Origin: Labrenzia sp. 011
GTDB taxonomy: Bacteria; Pseudomonadota; Alphaproteobacteria; Rhizobiales; Stappiaceae
Assembly: GCF_003075075.1 (NCBI RefSeq)
Contig: NZ_QCYM01000003.1
Coordinates: 1-64,000, forward strand
Length of the DNA: 64,000 bases
Direction of reading: 5' to 3'
The number at the start of each line of letters is the position of its first letter. Position 1 is the first letter of the stretch. Of this stretch, positions 8,403-17,998 are shown piece after piece. The translations under genes and the position numbers were made by a program. A model generated the notes under the pieces. It made no database searches, had not been told where the DNA came from, and saw only the letters and a program-made list of their open reading frames with translations.

Positions 8403-9749
8403 TCAGCTCGACTTGTTGGCCAGATACTTTTCCAGCCAGTGAATATCGTACTGACCGTTTGCTATATCCTGATTGTCTACCAGATCGCGGAAAAGCGGAA
8501 TAGTGGACTTGATCTCGTCGATAACAAATTCGTCGAGGCAGCGGCGCAGGCGCATCATGCATTCGACGCGGTTGCGGCCGTGCACGATCAGCTTGCCGAT
8601 GAGACTGTCGTAATAGGGCGGGATCTTGTAGCCCTGATAGACGCCGGAATCGACACGCACGCCAAGTCCGCCGGGGGTGTGGTAATAGGTGATGGTGCCC
8701 GGCGAAGGGGCGAAGGTGGCGGGGTCTTCCGCATTGATCCGGCATTCGATCGCATGGCCTTCGAAGCGGATGTCCTCCTGAACCATGTCCAGACTGCCGC
8801 CGGCGGCGATCCGGATCTGTTCGTTGACAAGGTCGATGCCGGTGATCATCTCGGTGACCGGATGTTCCACCTGAAGGCGGGTGTTCATCTCGATGAAATA
8901 GAACTCGCCGTTTTCGTAGAGAAACTCGATGGTGCCGACACCGCGATATTTCAGCTTGCGCATGGCGCTGGCGACGATCTCGCCGATCTCCTTGCGCTGG
9001 TCGGCGTTGAGAGACGGGGAGGGCGCCTCTTCCAGAACCTTCTGGTGGCGGCGCTGCAGGGAGCAGTCTCGTTCGCCCAGGTGCACCGCATTGCCCTTGC
9101 CGTCGCCCAGGACCTGGATCTCGATGTGGCGGGGCTGGCCCAGATATTTTTCCATGTAGAGCGCGTCGTCGCCGAAGGCCGCCTTGGCTTCCGAGCGTGC
9201 GGTGGACAGCGCCGAATCAAGATCCGCTTCGGTTCTTGCGACCTTCATGCCACGGCCGCCGCCGCCGGCGGCAGCCTTGACCAGCACCGGATAGCCGATT
9301 TCCCGGGCGATCGCATGGGCGTCGTCCTGCGGGGTCACGGCACCGTCGGAACCGGGAACGACCGGGATACCCAGGTCGATGGCGGTCTTCTTGGCCTGGA
9401 TCTTGTCGCCCATGATGCGGATGTGTTCGGCGGTCGGACCGATGAATTCGATATTGTGGGCTTCGAGAATTTCCGCGAAACGGGCGTTTTCGGACAGGAA
9501 GCCATAGCCGGGATGAACCGCGTCGGCGCCGGTGATCTCGCAGGCCGCCAGAAGCTGCGGAATGTTCAGATAACTGTCGCGCGCCGCGGGCGGGCCGATG
9601 CAGACGCTTTCGTCGGCAAGGCGCACATGCATGGCGTCGGCGTCCGCGGTGGAATGAACCGCCACCGTCGAAATGCCGAGCTCCTTGCAGGCACGAAGGA
9701 TGCGCAGGGCAATTTCGCCGCGATTGGCGATGAGGATCTTGGAGAACAT
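8403..9749 (-). CDS. accC: Acetyl-CoA carboxylase, biotin carboxylase subunit
   Basis: AccC carboxylates the biotin on AccB using ATP and bicarbonate, the first half-reaction of fatty-acid synthesis. The 448-aa protein shows the biotin-carboxylase N-domain ([17 protein letters not shown]), the ATP-grasp glycine loop ([11 protein letters not shown]), [17 protein letters not shown], the catalytic [16 protein letters not shown] region and a C-terminal biotin carboxylase domain. I chose ATG 9749, which gives the usual [11 protein letters not shown] start. A GTG two codons upstream (9755) is closer to the AAGGAG ribosome-binding site and remains possible. It begins about 15 bases after the accB stop, so the two are co-transcribed. 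Confidence 0.96.
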   Translation of the reverse strand: MFSKILIANRGEIALRILRACKELGISTVAVHSTADADAMHVRLADESVCIGPPAARDSYLNIPQLLAACEITGADAVHPGYGFLSENARFAEILEAHNIEFIGPTAEHIRIMGDKIQAKKTAIDLGIPVVPGSDGAVTPQDDAHAIAREIGYPVLVKAAAGGGGRGMKVARTEADLDSALSTARSEAKAAFGDDALYMEKYLGQPRHIEIQVLGDGKGNAVHLGERDCSLQRRHQKVLEEAPSPSLNADQRKEIGEIVASAMRKLKYRGVGTIEFLYENGEFYFIEMNTRLQVEHPVTEMITGIDLVNEQIRIAAGGSLDMVQEDIRFEGHAIECRINAEDPATFAPSPGTITYYHTPGGLGVRVDSGVYQGYKIPPYYDSLIGKLIVHGRNRVECMMRLRRCLDEFVIDEIKSTIPLFRDLVDNQDIANGQYDIHWLEKYLANKSS

Positions 9750-9764
9750 GGCCACGACGGCTCC

Positions 9765-10232
9765 TTATTCGACGATAATGAGCGGTTCGCCGAATTCCAC
9801 CGGCTGGGCGTCATCCACCAGGATCTGCTTGACGGTTCCCGATCTGGTGGAGGGAATGTGGTTCATGGTCTTCATGGCTTCGATGATCAGGATCGACTGG
9901 CCCTCCGTGACCTTGTCGCCGACCTGAATGAAGGGGGCCGCGCCGGGTTCGGGAGAAAGATACGCCGTGCCCACCATGGGAGAGGTGACCGTTCCGAGAG
10001 ACGCCGGGGCTTCGGCAGCCGGGGCGGCCGCAGGAGCGGCTGCGGGGGCCGCTGCTGCAGGTGCGGCGGCGGGAGGCGCCATGCTGACAGGGGCATTGAT
10101 CGATATCTGACGGGCGACGCGAATACGCGTATCGCCTTGTTCCAGTTCGATTTCCGACAGATTGGTTTCATCCAGAAGGATGGCGAGATCCCGGATCATG
10201 GCCGTGTCGAACTTCTTGTTATCATTACGCAT
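9765..10232 (-). CDS. accB: Acetyl-CoA carboxylase biotin carboxyl carrier protein
   Basis: AccB carries carboxybiotin between AccC and the carboxyltransferase. The 155-aa protein begins MRNDNKKFDTAMIRDLA. It has an N-terminal segment, a flexible Ala/Pro linker (about residues 50-75) and a C-terminal biotinyl domain with the EAMKTMN motif; Lys121 is the residue biotinylated by BirA, which is also encoded in this window at 61.5 kb. The longer upstream frame is rejected because it lacks family similarity; ATG 10232 has a GAGAG sequence upstream. It is the first gene of accB-accC-aat. Confidence 0.95.
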   Translation of the reverse strand: MRNDNKKFDTAMIRDLAILLDETNLSEIELEQGDTRIRVARQISINAPVSMAPPAAAPAAAAPAAAPAAAPAAEAPASLGTVTSPMVGTAYLSPEPGAAPFIQVGDKVTEGQSILIIEAMKTMNHIPSTRSGTVKQILVDDAQPVEFGEPLIIVE

Positions 10233-10543
10233 ATCGTTTGGCTCTCGTACTCGGTCCGCAAGAAGCGCATGTGCGTGATCGACAGGGAAGATCGTTCCAT
10301 CCGGTGGATGGCGTCCCGCGGGACCATCCGGACCGGGAGCCCGACGTTTTTCCGCCCGATACCGGGTTGCACCTGCGCCATTTGCGCCGCCGATCAAAGC
10401 GGACAAAGGTTTGTGGCCCGCGACCATCCCGGACACGAGCCACGCTTCTTATAGGGATTGAATCGGGTCAGGAAAACCCCCGATTTCCCATCGATGAGAC
10501 GGAGACCCCGTTTCCAACAACCTTGAGCGTGCCGGACAGGAGG
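10233..10543. other. Intergenic region between a DsbA-family gene and accB
   Basis: This stretch should contain the accB operon promoter and the 3' end of the DsbA-family transcript. I see no gene and no clear terminator in it. Confidence 0.35.
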
Positions 10544-11332
10544 TCAGCAGGTGGTCTCGCCGCAATTTTGCACCGCGTCCAGTTTCTCGCGAAGCTGGTC
10601 GAAGCCGACAGCGCCCATGACCACCTCGTTGCCGACCACATAGGAGGGCGTTCCGGTGAGACCGAGGCGGTTGGCGATGGAATAGACTTCCTCGATGGTC
10701 TGGCCGGCTTCATCGGTTTCCATGGCCGCCAGGAGATCGTCTTCCGCGATGCCGGTTGCGGTTGCGGCCGCAATCGCGCTCGCGCGATTTGCCTGGCTGC
10801 GGCCGAGAAGCAGTGCCTCGTGGAATTCGGCGTATTTTTCAGGCGCCAGGGTATTGACCGCGATGGCGACCTGGGCGGCTTCCACCGAGCCCTGGCCGAG
10901 GACGGGGAATTCCTTCAGAACGACTTTCAGGTCGGGATACTGTTCGATCAGGCGGGCCATGTCGCTGTGAGCGCGCTTGCAGTAGCCGCAGTTGTAATCG
11001 AAGAATTCCACGAGGGTCATGGATCCTTCCGGATTGCCGAGAACGACCTGACGGGAAGAGTCGAAGAGCACGTCAGCGCTGTCGCTGAGCGCCTGCAGCC
11101 GGGCGGTTTCCGCGGCTTCCTTTTCCTTGCGGTCCAGTTCGGTCAGGGCTTCGGCGACAATTTCCGGATTCTGGAGAAGATATTCCCGCACGATCTTTTC
11201 AATTTCGCCGCGATCCATGTCCTGGGCTGCGGCGGAGCCTGCGGCCAGCGAGAAGACCAGTGCGGCGGCGGAAAGGAGGCGCAGCAGGACGGAGGGACAG
11301 ATTTGCCGACCGAAACGGGTGATATAGGTCAT
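10544..11332 (-). CDS. DsbA-family thiol:disulfide oxidoreductase, exported
   Basis: The 262-aa protein has a signal peptide (VLLRLLSAAALVFSLAAGSAAA, cleavage near residue 36), an N-terminal helical segment (DRGEIEKIVREYLLQNPEIV, typical of the ScsC/BdbD-like group) and a thioredoxin fold. The active site is Cys115-Gly-Tyr-Cys118 in FFDYNCGYCKRA, and the cis-proline loop is TGTPSYVV. It probably oxidises or isomerises disulfides of periplasmic proteins. The helical N-terminal segment in ScsC-like proteins mediates oligomerisation, which would favour isomerase activity; that is inference. The C-terminus ends NCGETTC, with two extra cysteines outside the active site. The gene appears monocistronic. 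Confidence 0.9.
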   Translation of the reverse strand: MTYITRFGRQICPSVLLRLLSAAALVFSLAAGSAAAQDMDRGEIEKIVREYLLQNPEIVAEALTELDRKEKEAAETARLQALSDSADVLFDSSRQVVLGNPEGSMTLVEFFDYNCGYCKRAHSDMARLIEQYPDLKVVLKEFPVLGQGSVEAAQVAIAVNTLAPEKYAEFHEALLLGRSQANRASAIAAATATGIAEDDLLAAMETDEAGQTIEEVYSIANRLGLTGTPSYVVGNEVVMGAVGFDQLREKLDAVQNCGETTC

Positions 11333-11498
11333 TCGTGACTCCTTGGATCAACCCGCTCTCATGCGAGGTCACATGAGAGCAAAGAGGCCGATCGATTCTA
11401 AATTTCCGGAGCATTAGGTCCGCGTTCCGGGGAAGCGGGATGCTCCATGCAAAAAGGTTCCGGCCCTTCGGCCCTGTCACCGGTGCGTGTCACAAGTG

Positions 11499-12983
11499 TC
11501 AGCGGCTTCTCGGCAGATCAGGTGGTTTGTACGCTACAATGTCGTCGGCTTGAAGCCACGCAGGCGTTCCACGCTTCAAACTTTTTTGAGCACGGGCCGC
11601 GTAGCGTTGCGCCGCCTGGAAATCTCCGCTCACCATCAGACCCTTTGCCGTTGCCAGATCGGCTTCCGCGCGCTCGCCCTGGCGCCCGTGGGCAATCGCC
11701 AGCTGGCTGTAGGCCACGCCCGAGTTCGGGTCTCTGTGAATGGCCTGTTTCAGGACCCGTTCTGCCTCGGGAAGATAGGAGGGCTCGTTGGCGCCGACCA
11801 GCGCATATCCAAGCCAGACGAGAAACTGCGGTTCGTTTGGTTTGAACGACAGGGCCTTGCGGAACGGCGCGATTGCGCCCTTCGGGTCGCCGCCTTCCAG
11901 AAGCGCCTGGCCCTTGAGTTCGTAGTAATAGGGATTGTTCGGCTGGGTGCGGATCAGCGCATCGATTTCCTTCACCGCGCCCTTGCCCCGGCTTTTCATG
12001 GCCGCGATCGCCCGCGCATATTGCGCCGCGGGGCTCTTGTCGCTGCGCGGATAGGCGCGCAAGGTGGCCGACGGGTGGCTGGTGAAGGCGAACAGTTTCG
12101 CACGGACCTGATCGTGCCGGTATTGCAGCACATAGTCTTCCGGCTGGTTGAAGTATTTTGACTTCTGGGCCTCGTTCAAAAGTCCGTTATATCGCTCCTG
12201 GGCCATCGGATGGCTCTGGGCGTATGGATCGGCGAACTTGCGCGAGAACATCTGCTGTTCCGACATGCGCTGGAAATTTTTCAGCATGCCGCGGGCGCTC
12301 TGGCCGGTTGCGTCGAGATACTTGAGTGCGGCCCGGTCCGCGGTCGCTTCCTCGCCGCGCTGATAGGCGAGCAGCGATCTCTGTCCCATCGAGCCGGATC
12401 CGAGCATGGCGGCGGCGCCCCCCGAGGCGGCCTGGCCGGATCCGGCGGCCGCGCCGGCCGCGGCGGCGCCTGCTCCCAGAATCATGCCGATGACCGCCAC
12501 GATCTGGGCGTTGGCTGCGGCCGAGCGCAGACGGACGAGGTGTCGTCCGGCGATATGCCCGGTTTCATGGGCGATGACGCCAATGACCTCGCCGGGCGTC
12601 TCGGCTTCCAGCAAGACGCCGATGTTGATGAACATGCGGCGTGAATCGGGCACGAAGGCGTTGAAGGTCTTCTCGTTGACCAGAATGATCTGTGGTTCGG
12701 AATTGGCGATGCCGGCCACCTTGAAGATCGGTTTGGCGTAATCCTTCAGCAGCGCTTCGGTTTCCGCGTCCCGGACGAGTGGCAGGCTGCCGCGCTGCGC
12801 CTGTGCCGGGGCAGCGGCCAGGGGCAGGAGAAGAGCCGCCGAACACGCAAGGGAAACGGCCTTGCGTATCAGCCGTGCCCCGGAGCGTTTTTCGGGCCGG
12901 ACGGAAAGGGGCGCTGGACGCGGCAAGTCGCATACCTCCGGAAACGATGACTGCATTTCGAAATCCACACTGATCCTCGCCAT
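11499..12983 (-). CDS. Periplasmic M48 metalloprotease with C-terminal TPR repeats (BepA-like)
   Basis: The 494-aa protein resembles BepA/YfgC, which handles assembly or degradation of outer-membrane proteins. An unusually long N-terminal leader precedes the hydrophobic signal (AVSLACSAALLLPLAAAPAQA, cleavage near residue 63), so the true start may be a later codon such as ATG at residue 11. The zinc site is His139-Glu-Thr-Gly-His143, with the third ligand in GEEATADRAAL. A Gly/Ala-rich loop (GAGAAAAGAAAGSGQAASGG) lies between them. From about residue 310, TPR-like repeats run to the end (YYYELKGQALLEGGDPKGAI and following). The upstream ribosome-binding site is weak. It is transcribed alone, divergently from the aminotransferase. 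Confidence 0.88.
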   Translation of the reverse strand: MARISVDFEMQSSFPEVCDLPRPAPLSVRPEKRSGARLIRKAVSLACSAALLLPLAAAPAQAQRGSLPLVRDAETEALLKDYAKPIFKVAGIANSEPQIILVNEKTFNAFVPDSRRMFINIGVLLEAETPGEVIGVIAHETGHIAGRHLVRLRSAAANAQIVAVIGMILGAGAAAAGAAAGSGQAASGGAAAMLGSGSMGQRSLLAYQRGEEATADRAALKYLDATGQSARGMLKNFQRMSEQQMFSRKFADPYAQSHPMAQERYNGLLNEAQKSKYFNQPEDYVLQYRHDQVRAKLFAFTSHPSATLRAYPRSDKSPAAQYARAIAAMKSRGKGAVKEIDALIRTQPNNPYYYELKGQALLEGGDPKGAIAPFRKALSFKPNEPQFLVWLGYALVGANEPSYLPEAERVLKQAIHRDPNSGVAYSQLAIAHGRQGERAEADLATAKGLMVSGDFQAAQRYAARAQKSLKRGTPAWLQADDIVAYKPPDLPRSR

Positions 12984-13278
12984 GCAATTCTGCTCTGGCG
13001 CACGAATGTGTGGAGAAGGTATGGAGCGAGTCGGGCCCGGTCAAGAAAAGTGAATGACAATTCCGGGAGGATCGCAAGGAATTGTCCAGCCGGCACCATC
13101 TCAGCCGGGGAACCGCCCCTTCAAGCGCGCAGGTCCGCTCCGGTCAGATTGCATCCTTTCGGAAAATCCGCGATACGAGAGCCGCGAACGCTCCGCCGCC
13201 TTCTGGCTGCGAAGAAAATGCCCCTGACGCTCCGGGCCGTGATCCGGGGCCGTACACCGCCGGAACAGACAGGTCGCC

Positions 13279-14442
13279 ATGACATCCTCCGCCTTTGTGC
13301 CCTCGCGCCGCAGCGACGTTGCCCCTTTCATCGCCATGGACGTTCTGTCCGAGGCCGCGCGCCTTGAGGCCGACGGCCGCAGGATCGTGCATATGGAAGT
13401 GGGTCAGCCCTCGGCGCCGGCGCCGAAGGCGGCGCTGGCGGCGGCCGATGAGGCCCTCAGGCACGGCAGGCTCGGTTATACGGAAGCTCTTGGCGTCAAG
13501 CCGCTGCGCCATGCGCTTGCCCGCCACTACAAGAGGACCTACGGCGTCGAGGTGCCCATTGACCGGATCATGGCGACCACGGGATCATCGGCTGGCTTCA
13601 ACCTGGCCTTCCTGGGCGCTTTCGATCCGGGAGACCGGGTGGTCCTGACCGCTCCGGGGTATCCTGCCTACCGGAATATCCTGAAGGCGCTCGGCCTTGT
13701 GCCCGTCGAGGTGGAGGTCGGAGAAGACACCCGCTGGTGCCTGACCCCCGCCCATCTGGATGAGGTTCAAAAGGATGGCCCCGTGAAAGGGGTTCTTGTC
13801 GCCAGTCCCGCCAATCCCACGGGCACCATGATGGGCGCGGACGCGCTGGAAGATCTCGTCGGCTACTGCGAGAGCCAGGGTATCTGGTTCATTTCCGACG
13901 AGATCTACCATGGCCTCGATTATGCCGGGGAGCAGAAGACGGCGCTCGAGTTTTCCCGGAACGTGATCGTCATCAACAGCTTCTCGAAATATTATTGCAT
14001 GACCGGCTGGCGTATCGGCTGGATGATCCTTCCCGAGCAGCTGGTCAGGCCTGTGGAGCGCATCGCCCAGAGCCTCTACATCTCGCCGCCGGAGCTGTCC
14101 CAGATCGCGGCGACTGCGGCGCTGGATTGCGTGCAGGAACTTGAAGGCGTCAAGGCCGGCTATGCGGCCAATCGCGCATTGCTTCTGAAAGGGCTTCCGG
14201 ACATGGGCCTGGACAGGCTTCTGCCGGTGGACGGTGCTTTCTACATCTACGCCGACATCAGCCGGTTCAGTTCGAACAGCCTGGAATTCGCGCGCACCAT
14301 GTTGCATGAGGCCGGTGTGGCGGCGACGCCGGGTGTGGATTTTGACCCGGTCCACGGACATGAGTTTCTGCGCTTTTCCTTCGCCGGAACCCATGATGAC
14401 ATGAAAGAGGCGCTGAGCCGTCTGGCCGCATTCCTGAAATAG
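13279..14442 (+). CDS. PLP-dependent class I/II aminotransferase
   Basis: The 387-aa cytoplasmic fold-type I aminotransferase shows the substrate-side GQPSAPAPKAAL motif, ATTGSSAGFNLAF, SPANPTG, the PLP-anchoring DEIYHGLDY and the Schiff-base Lys237 in SFSKYYCMTGWRIGW. C-terminal PGVDFDPVHGHEFLRFSF supplies the carboxylate-binding Arg. It resembles the aspartate/aromatic aminotransferase group, but the sequence alone does not fix the substrate. It converges on rne, with a perfect 12-bp-stem hairpin between them. Confidence 0.88.
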   Translation: MTSSAFVPSRRSDVAPFIAMDVLSEAARLEADGRRIVHMEVGQPSAPAPKAALAAADEALRHGRLGYTEALGVKPLRHALARHYKRTYGVEVPIDRIMATTGSSAGFNLAFLGAFDPGDRVVLTAPGYPAYRNILKALGLVPVEVEVGEDTRWCLTPAHLDEVQKDGPVKGVLVASPANPTGTMMGADALEDLVGYCESQGIWFISDEIYHGLDYAGEQKTALEFSRNVIVINSFSKYYCMTGWRIGWMILPEQLVRPVERIAQSLYISPPELSQIAATAALDCVQELEGVKAGYAANRALLLKGLPDMGLDRLLPVDGAFYIYADISRFSSNSLEFARTMLHEAGVAATPGVDFDPVHGHEFLRFSFAGTHDDMKEALSRLAAFLK

Positions 14443-14497
14443 CCGGGAGGTTCAGGAAGCTCCTGCGAAATTCTGCGAAAGTGCTGCTTCAAACAGT

Positions 14498-14535
14498 CAG
14501 GCCGCCCTGTGTCCGGTTGAACGCAGGGCGGCCTG
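14498..14535. terminator. Bidirectional hairpin between converging aminotransferase and rne genes
   Basis: CAGGCCGCCCTG (14498-14509) pairs perfectly with CAGGGCGGCCTG (14524-14535) around a 14-base loop. It lies between two converging stops. No T-tract is present on either side, so efficiency is uncertain. Confidence 0.55.
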
Positions 14536-14596
14536 AAGCTTGAAGATCGGTCAGTTTCCGGACTTCCAATCGCATCCGATCGGAAAGCTATCGATC

Positions 14597-17341
14597 TTAG
14601 AAGAACGACCGTCCGCGCCACCATCCGGCGCGCTTCGGCTTGCTTTCCTTGTTGTCACCGGATGTTTCGCTGGTGACGACAGGTTCTGCCGGAGCTGACG
14701 GGGCGGAGGGCGCTTCCTTTGCCGGTTCATCTGCTTCCGGTTCCGCTGCAGCTTCACTGGCGACCGGTTGTTCGGACGTCGGTGTCTCGACAACGATATG
14801 GTCTTCTTCGGGCGCGTCAGTCGTTTCCGCCGGCTCGGAGGCCGTCTCGGAAACCGCAACATCCGCCGTTTCAGCCTCGCTGGAGGCTGCTTCCGGAGTG
14901 GCCGCGTCAGGAGCTGCTTCCCCGGTCGTTTCCTCTGCCTGAGCCTCGGGCGCAACCGGCTCACCGGAAGCAGGGGCTTCCTGCGGCGCAGCGGCGTCTA
15001 CACTCTCACTGGCGTCGCCATTGGCCGCGTCAGCAGAACTTCCGGCGTTTGCATCCGCTTCATCTTCACCGTTGACGTCTCCGCCTTCGCCATTCTTGCG
15101 ACCCCGGCGTCCGCCGCGGCGGCCCCGGCGGCGCTTGCGGCGCGGCTCGTCATCACCGCCGTCTTCCTCGCCGGAGCGCGCTTCCTGCGGCTGGCCGTCT
15201 TCGCCTTCCGCCTCGGCGGTGTCATCAGAGGCCTGGCGGGTGTCGGTGCCGGTCTGGTTGCTGTCGTCGGACTGGGCATCCGCCCCGCTCCGCCGGCGCT
15301 TGCGGCGGCGCTTGCGGCGGCGGTCTCCGCCTTCGTCCTCGAGAGCCTGTTCTTCTTCAGGCTCATCCGGCTGCTCGACGGGCTCGTCGACAATCTCGAC
15401 GGTGTCGGGGTGCACGATCGGCGAGGGGGCCGGGAAACGGTCCCGGTCCACCAGGGCGCCACGCTCCAGAACATAAAGCTGGCCGTTGATCGATTCGTCC
15501 GCATGCACTTCGATCTCGATCGCAAAGCGCGTTTCCAGATCGACAAGATTGGCGCGCTTCTGGTTCAGGATATAGAGCGCGACCTGCGTGGTGGTGCGGA
15601 TGATCAGATTGTGGGAGGCGCCCTTCAGCAGGTTGTCCTCGATCGACCGCAGCACATGAAGCGCAACAGATTCCACGGACCTGATCATGCCCGTACCCTG
15701 ACAATGCGGGCAGGGGGTCGTGGAGCTTTCCAGAACGCCGGTGCGGATGCGCTGGCGCGACATTTCCAGAAGACCGAAATGGGAGATCCGGCCGACCTGA
15801 ATGCGGGCCCGGTCGTTCTTCAGACAATCCTTCAGCTTGCGCTCGACGGACCTGTTGTTCTTCGACTCTTCCATGTCGATGAAGTCGATCACGACAAGAC
15901 CGGCCAGATCGCGCAGGCGCAGCTGCCGGGTGACTTCTTCCGCGGCTTCAAGGTTGGTCTGAAGGGCCGTGTCCTCGATGTTGTGTTCACGGGTCGACTT
16001 GCCCGAGTTCACGTCGATGGAAACCAGGGCTTCCGTCTGGTTGATGACGATGTAACCGCCGGATTTCAGGGTCACCTGGGGCGAGAACATCGCGTCGAGC
16101 TGGGGTTCCACGCCAAAGCGGATGAACAGCGGCGAGGGGTCGCGGTAGGGCTGGACGTTCTTGGCATGGCTCGGCATGAGCATGCGCATGAAGTCCTTGG
16201 CTTCGCGATAACTTTCGTCACCGGCGACCAGAACCTCGCTGATATCCTTGTTGTAAAGGTCGCGTATCGAGCGTTTGACCAGGCTGCCTTCCTCGTAGAC
16301 GAGGCTTGGCGCGCTGGATTTCAGGGTCAGCTCGCGCACATTCTCCCACAGCCGCATAAGATATTCGAAATCGCGTTTGATTTCCGCCTTGGTGCGGCTG
16401 GCGCCTGCGGTCCTGAGGATGACGCCCATGCCTTCCGGCACTTCCAGTTCGGAGGCGATCTCCTTCAGACGCTTGCGGTCGGTCGGCTGGGTGATCTTGC
16501 GGGAGATGCCGCCGCCGCGTGCGGTGTTCGGCATCAGGACGGAATAGCGGCCGGCCAGCGACAGATAGGTCGTCAGAGCGGCGCCCTTGTTGCCGCGCTC
16601 TTCCTTGACCACCTGAACCAGGATGACCTGGCGGCGCTTGATGACTTCCTGGATCTTGTACTGCTTGCGAAGCGGCGCGCGACGCTCGGGAACTTCTTCC
16701 ATGGCGTCTTCGGCACCGACCGATTCGACCGCGTCCTCGTCACTGTCGGATTCGTCCTCGTCTTCGTCGGACTTGCGGCGGCGGCCACGGCCGCGCCCAC
16801 GCGCCCTGACGGGAGCTTCTTCTTCCTCGTCCTTGTCGACAGTTTCCTGGTCACCGTTGCCGGCGTCCTGGGCGTCGTCATCTTCGGGTGCCCTGGTGAC
16901 AACATCCTCACCGGACTCGTCGCCGTCATCCGCCGCAGCGTCCCCGGTCTCGACTTTTTCGCTGGCGACGGTTTCGGCCGTTTCGTTTCTCGCCGCACGG
17001 GTACGGCGGCGGCGCTTCGGCTTTTCCTCGGCATCCGCGTCATCGCGCTGACGGTCGGCCGCTTCGGCGGCGAGCAACGCCTCCCGGTCCGCGACCGGAA
17101 TCTGGTAGTAGTCGGGATGAATTTCACTGAACGCGAGAAACCCGTGGCGATTGCCACCATATTCGACGAACGCCGCCTGAAGCGAGGGTTCGACCCGCGT
17201 TACTTTCGCTAAATAGATATTTCCGCGAAGTTGCTTTCTGTTCGCTGCTTCAAAGTCGAATTCTTCAACCCGATTGCCACGCACGACGACGACCCGGGTT
17301 TCTTCCGGGTGGCCCGCGTCGATCAGCATTTTGTTTGCCAT
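14597..17341 (-). CDS. rne: Ribonuclease E
   Basis: RNase E makes the first cuts in mRNA decay and in rRNA/tRNA maturation, and scaffolds the degradosome. I use ATG 17341 (MANKMLIDAGHPEETRVVVV), which has a GGAGA ribosome-binding site; the frame is open further upstream without similarity. The 914-aa protein has an S1 domain (about 35-80) split by a long charged insert (about 95-215) typical of alphaproteobacteria, the 5'-sensor region, and the DNase I-like catalytic domain with metal ligands Asp443 (SIDVNSGKS) and Asp485 (VVIDFIDME), 42-43 apart as in Escherichia coli. The Zn-link is Cys544-Pro-His-Cys547. The C-terminal third is acidic low-complexity with Arg-rich RRKRRRKRR blocks, ending RAGWWRGRSFF, and serves as scaffold and RNA binder. 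Confidence 0.96.
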   Translation of the reverse strand: MANKMLIDAGHPEETRVVVVRGNRVEEFDFEAANRKQLRGNIYLAKVTRVEPSLQAAFVEYGGNRHGFLAFSEIHPDYYQIPVADREALLAAEAADRQRDDADAEEKPKRRRRTRAARNETAETVASEKVETGDAAADDGDESGEDVVTRAPEDDDAQDAGNGDQETVDKDEEEEAPVRARGRGRGRRRKSDEDEDESDSDEDAVESVGAEDAMEEVPERRAPLRKQYKIQEVIKRRQVILVQVVKEERGNKGAALTTYLSLAGRYSVLMPNTARGGGISRKITQPTDRKRLKEIASELEVPEGMGVILRTAGASRTKAEIKRDFEYLMRLWENVRELTLKSSAPSLVYEEGSLVKRSIRDLYNKDISEVLVAGDESYREAKDFMRMLMPSHAKNVQPYRDPSPLFIRFGVEPQLDAMFSPQVTLKSGGYIVINQTEALVSIDVNSGKSTREHNIEDTALQTNLEAAEEVTRQLRLRDLAGLVVIDFIDMEESKNNRSVERKLKDCLKNDRARIQVGRISHFGLLEMSRQRIRTGVLESSTTPCPHCQGTGMIRSVESVALHVLRSIEDNLLKGASHNLIIRTTTQVALYILNQKRANLVDLETRFAIEIEVHADESINGQLYVLERGALVDRDRFPAPSPIVHPDTVEIVDEPVEQPDEPEEEQALEDEGGDRRRKRRRKRRRSGADAQSDDSNQTGTDTRQASDDTAEAEGEDGQPQEARSGEEDGGDDEPRRKRRRGRRGGRRGRKNGEGGDVNGEDEADANAGSSADAANGDASESVDAAAPQEAPASGEPVAPEAQAEETTGEAAPDAATPEAASSEAETADVAVSETASEPAETTDAPEEDHIVVETPTSEQPVASEAAAEPEADEPAKEAPSAPSAPAEPVVTSETSGDNKESKPKRAGWWRGRSFF

Positions 17342-17998
17342 TATTGAACGTCTCCACGGCAGCGCTGCTTGGCGCATATCCAAAACGCGCATCGCCCGAA
17401 AGGAGGATGGCTGCCGTATTTGTTTTGATAAGATGAGGAAGGGCGTCTGCGCCCGGCGCGGTCGTATGATCAACGCAAGCGGCCGCATAAGCGGGGACTT
17501 GCTTTGTGTCGATCATCATGTGCATCACGCGGGTCCTTCGGGGCAACGCAGGCCCAGGAGTTAAAGTCGTTGTGTCATACACCGGCATGCAGGTTGGCTT
17601 CGCCGCTACATCTACATCCGGTTCCGGAAGGGATTCGCTCTCCATGCCCGCCGCTGGCCTCGCCGATAGTCAGCCAATGGAAACAGGCATGATGCTACGA
17701 GGCGGAACGGTGTCGAAGAGAGTCCGATACCCTGTCCTCTGCAGTCCAGGCGCTTGAAAATCCGGCAGAACGGCCTCTGTTCTGTCGTTTAAAGGCCTTG
17801 GAATACGATGACGTTGTGGATAGACATCCCATTTCGTCACCCGGGAAGGTATCGGATTCGAACCTAAATCCGTAAAGTACTTTTACGATCCGCCGCTCCG
17901 CTTTGCAAGCAGTGTGACAGAGGGGAAGCATTTTCCTTCTCCGGGAGATGGCGTATGACGGAGCGCAAGAGCCCCAAGGCGAATGATTTGCAGGCACC
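17342..17998. other. Long divergent region and probable rne 5' leader
   Basis: No gene seen in 657 bases between the divergent rne and amidase genes. Two structured elements stand out: a 9-base complementary pair TCCGATACC (17723-17731) and GGTATCGGA (17848-17856), and a palindrome CGTAAA-GTACT-TTTACG at 17871-17887. Long leaders are used for autoregulation of rne in enterobacteria; whether this one does so is inference. The palindrome could equally be an operator for the divergent promoters. Confidence 0.4.

Noticed and set aside
14768-17212. Long plus-strand frame opposite rne
   Set aside because: Shadow of RNase E coding; no ribosome-binding site and no recognisable domain.
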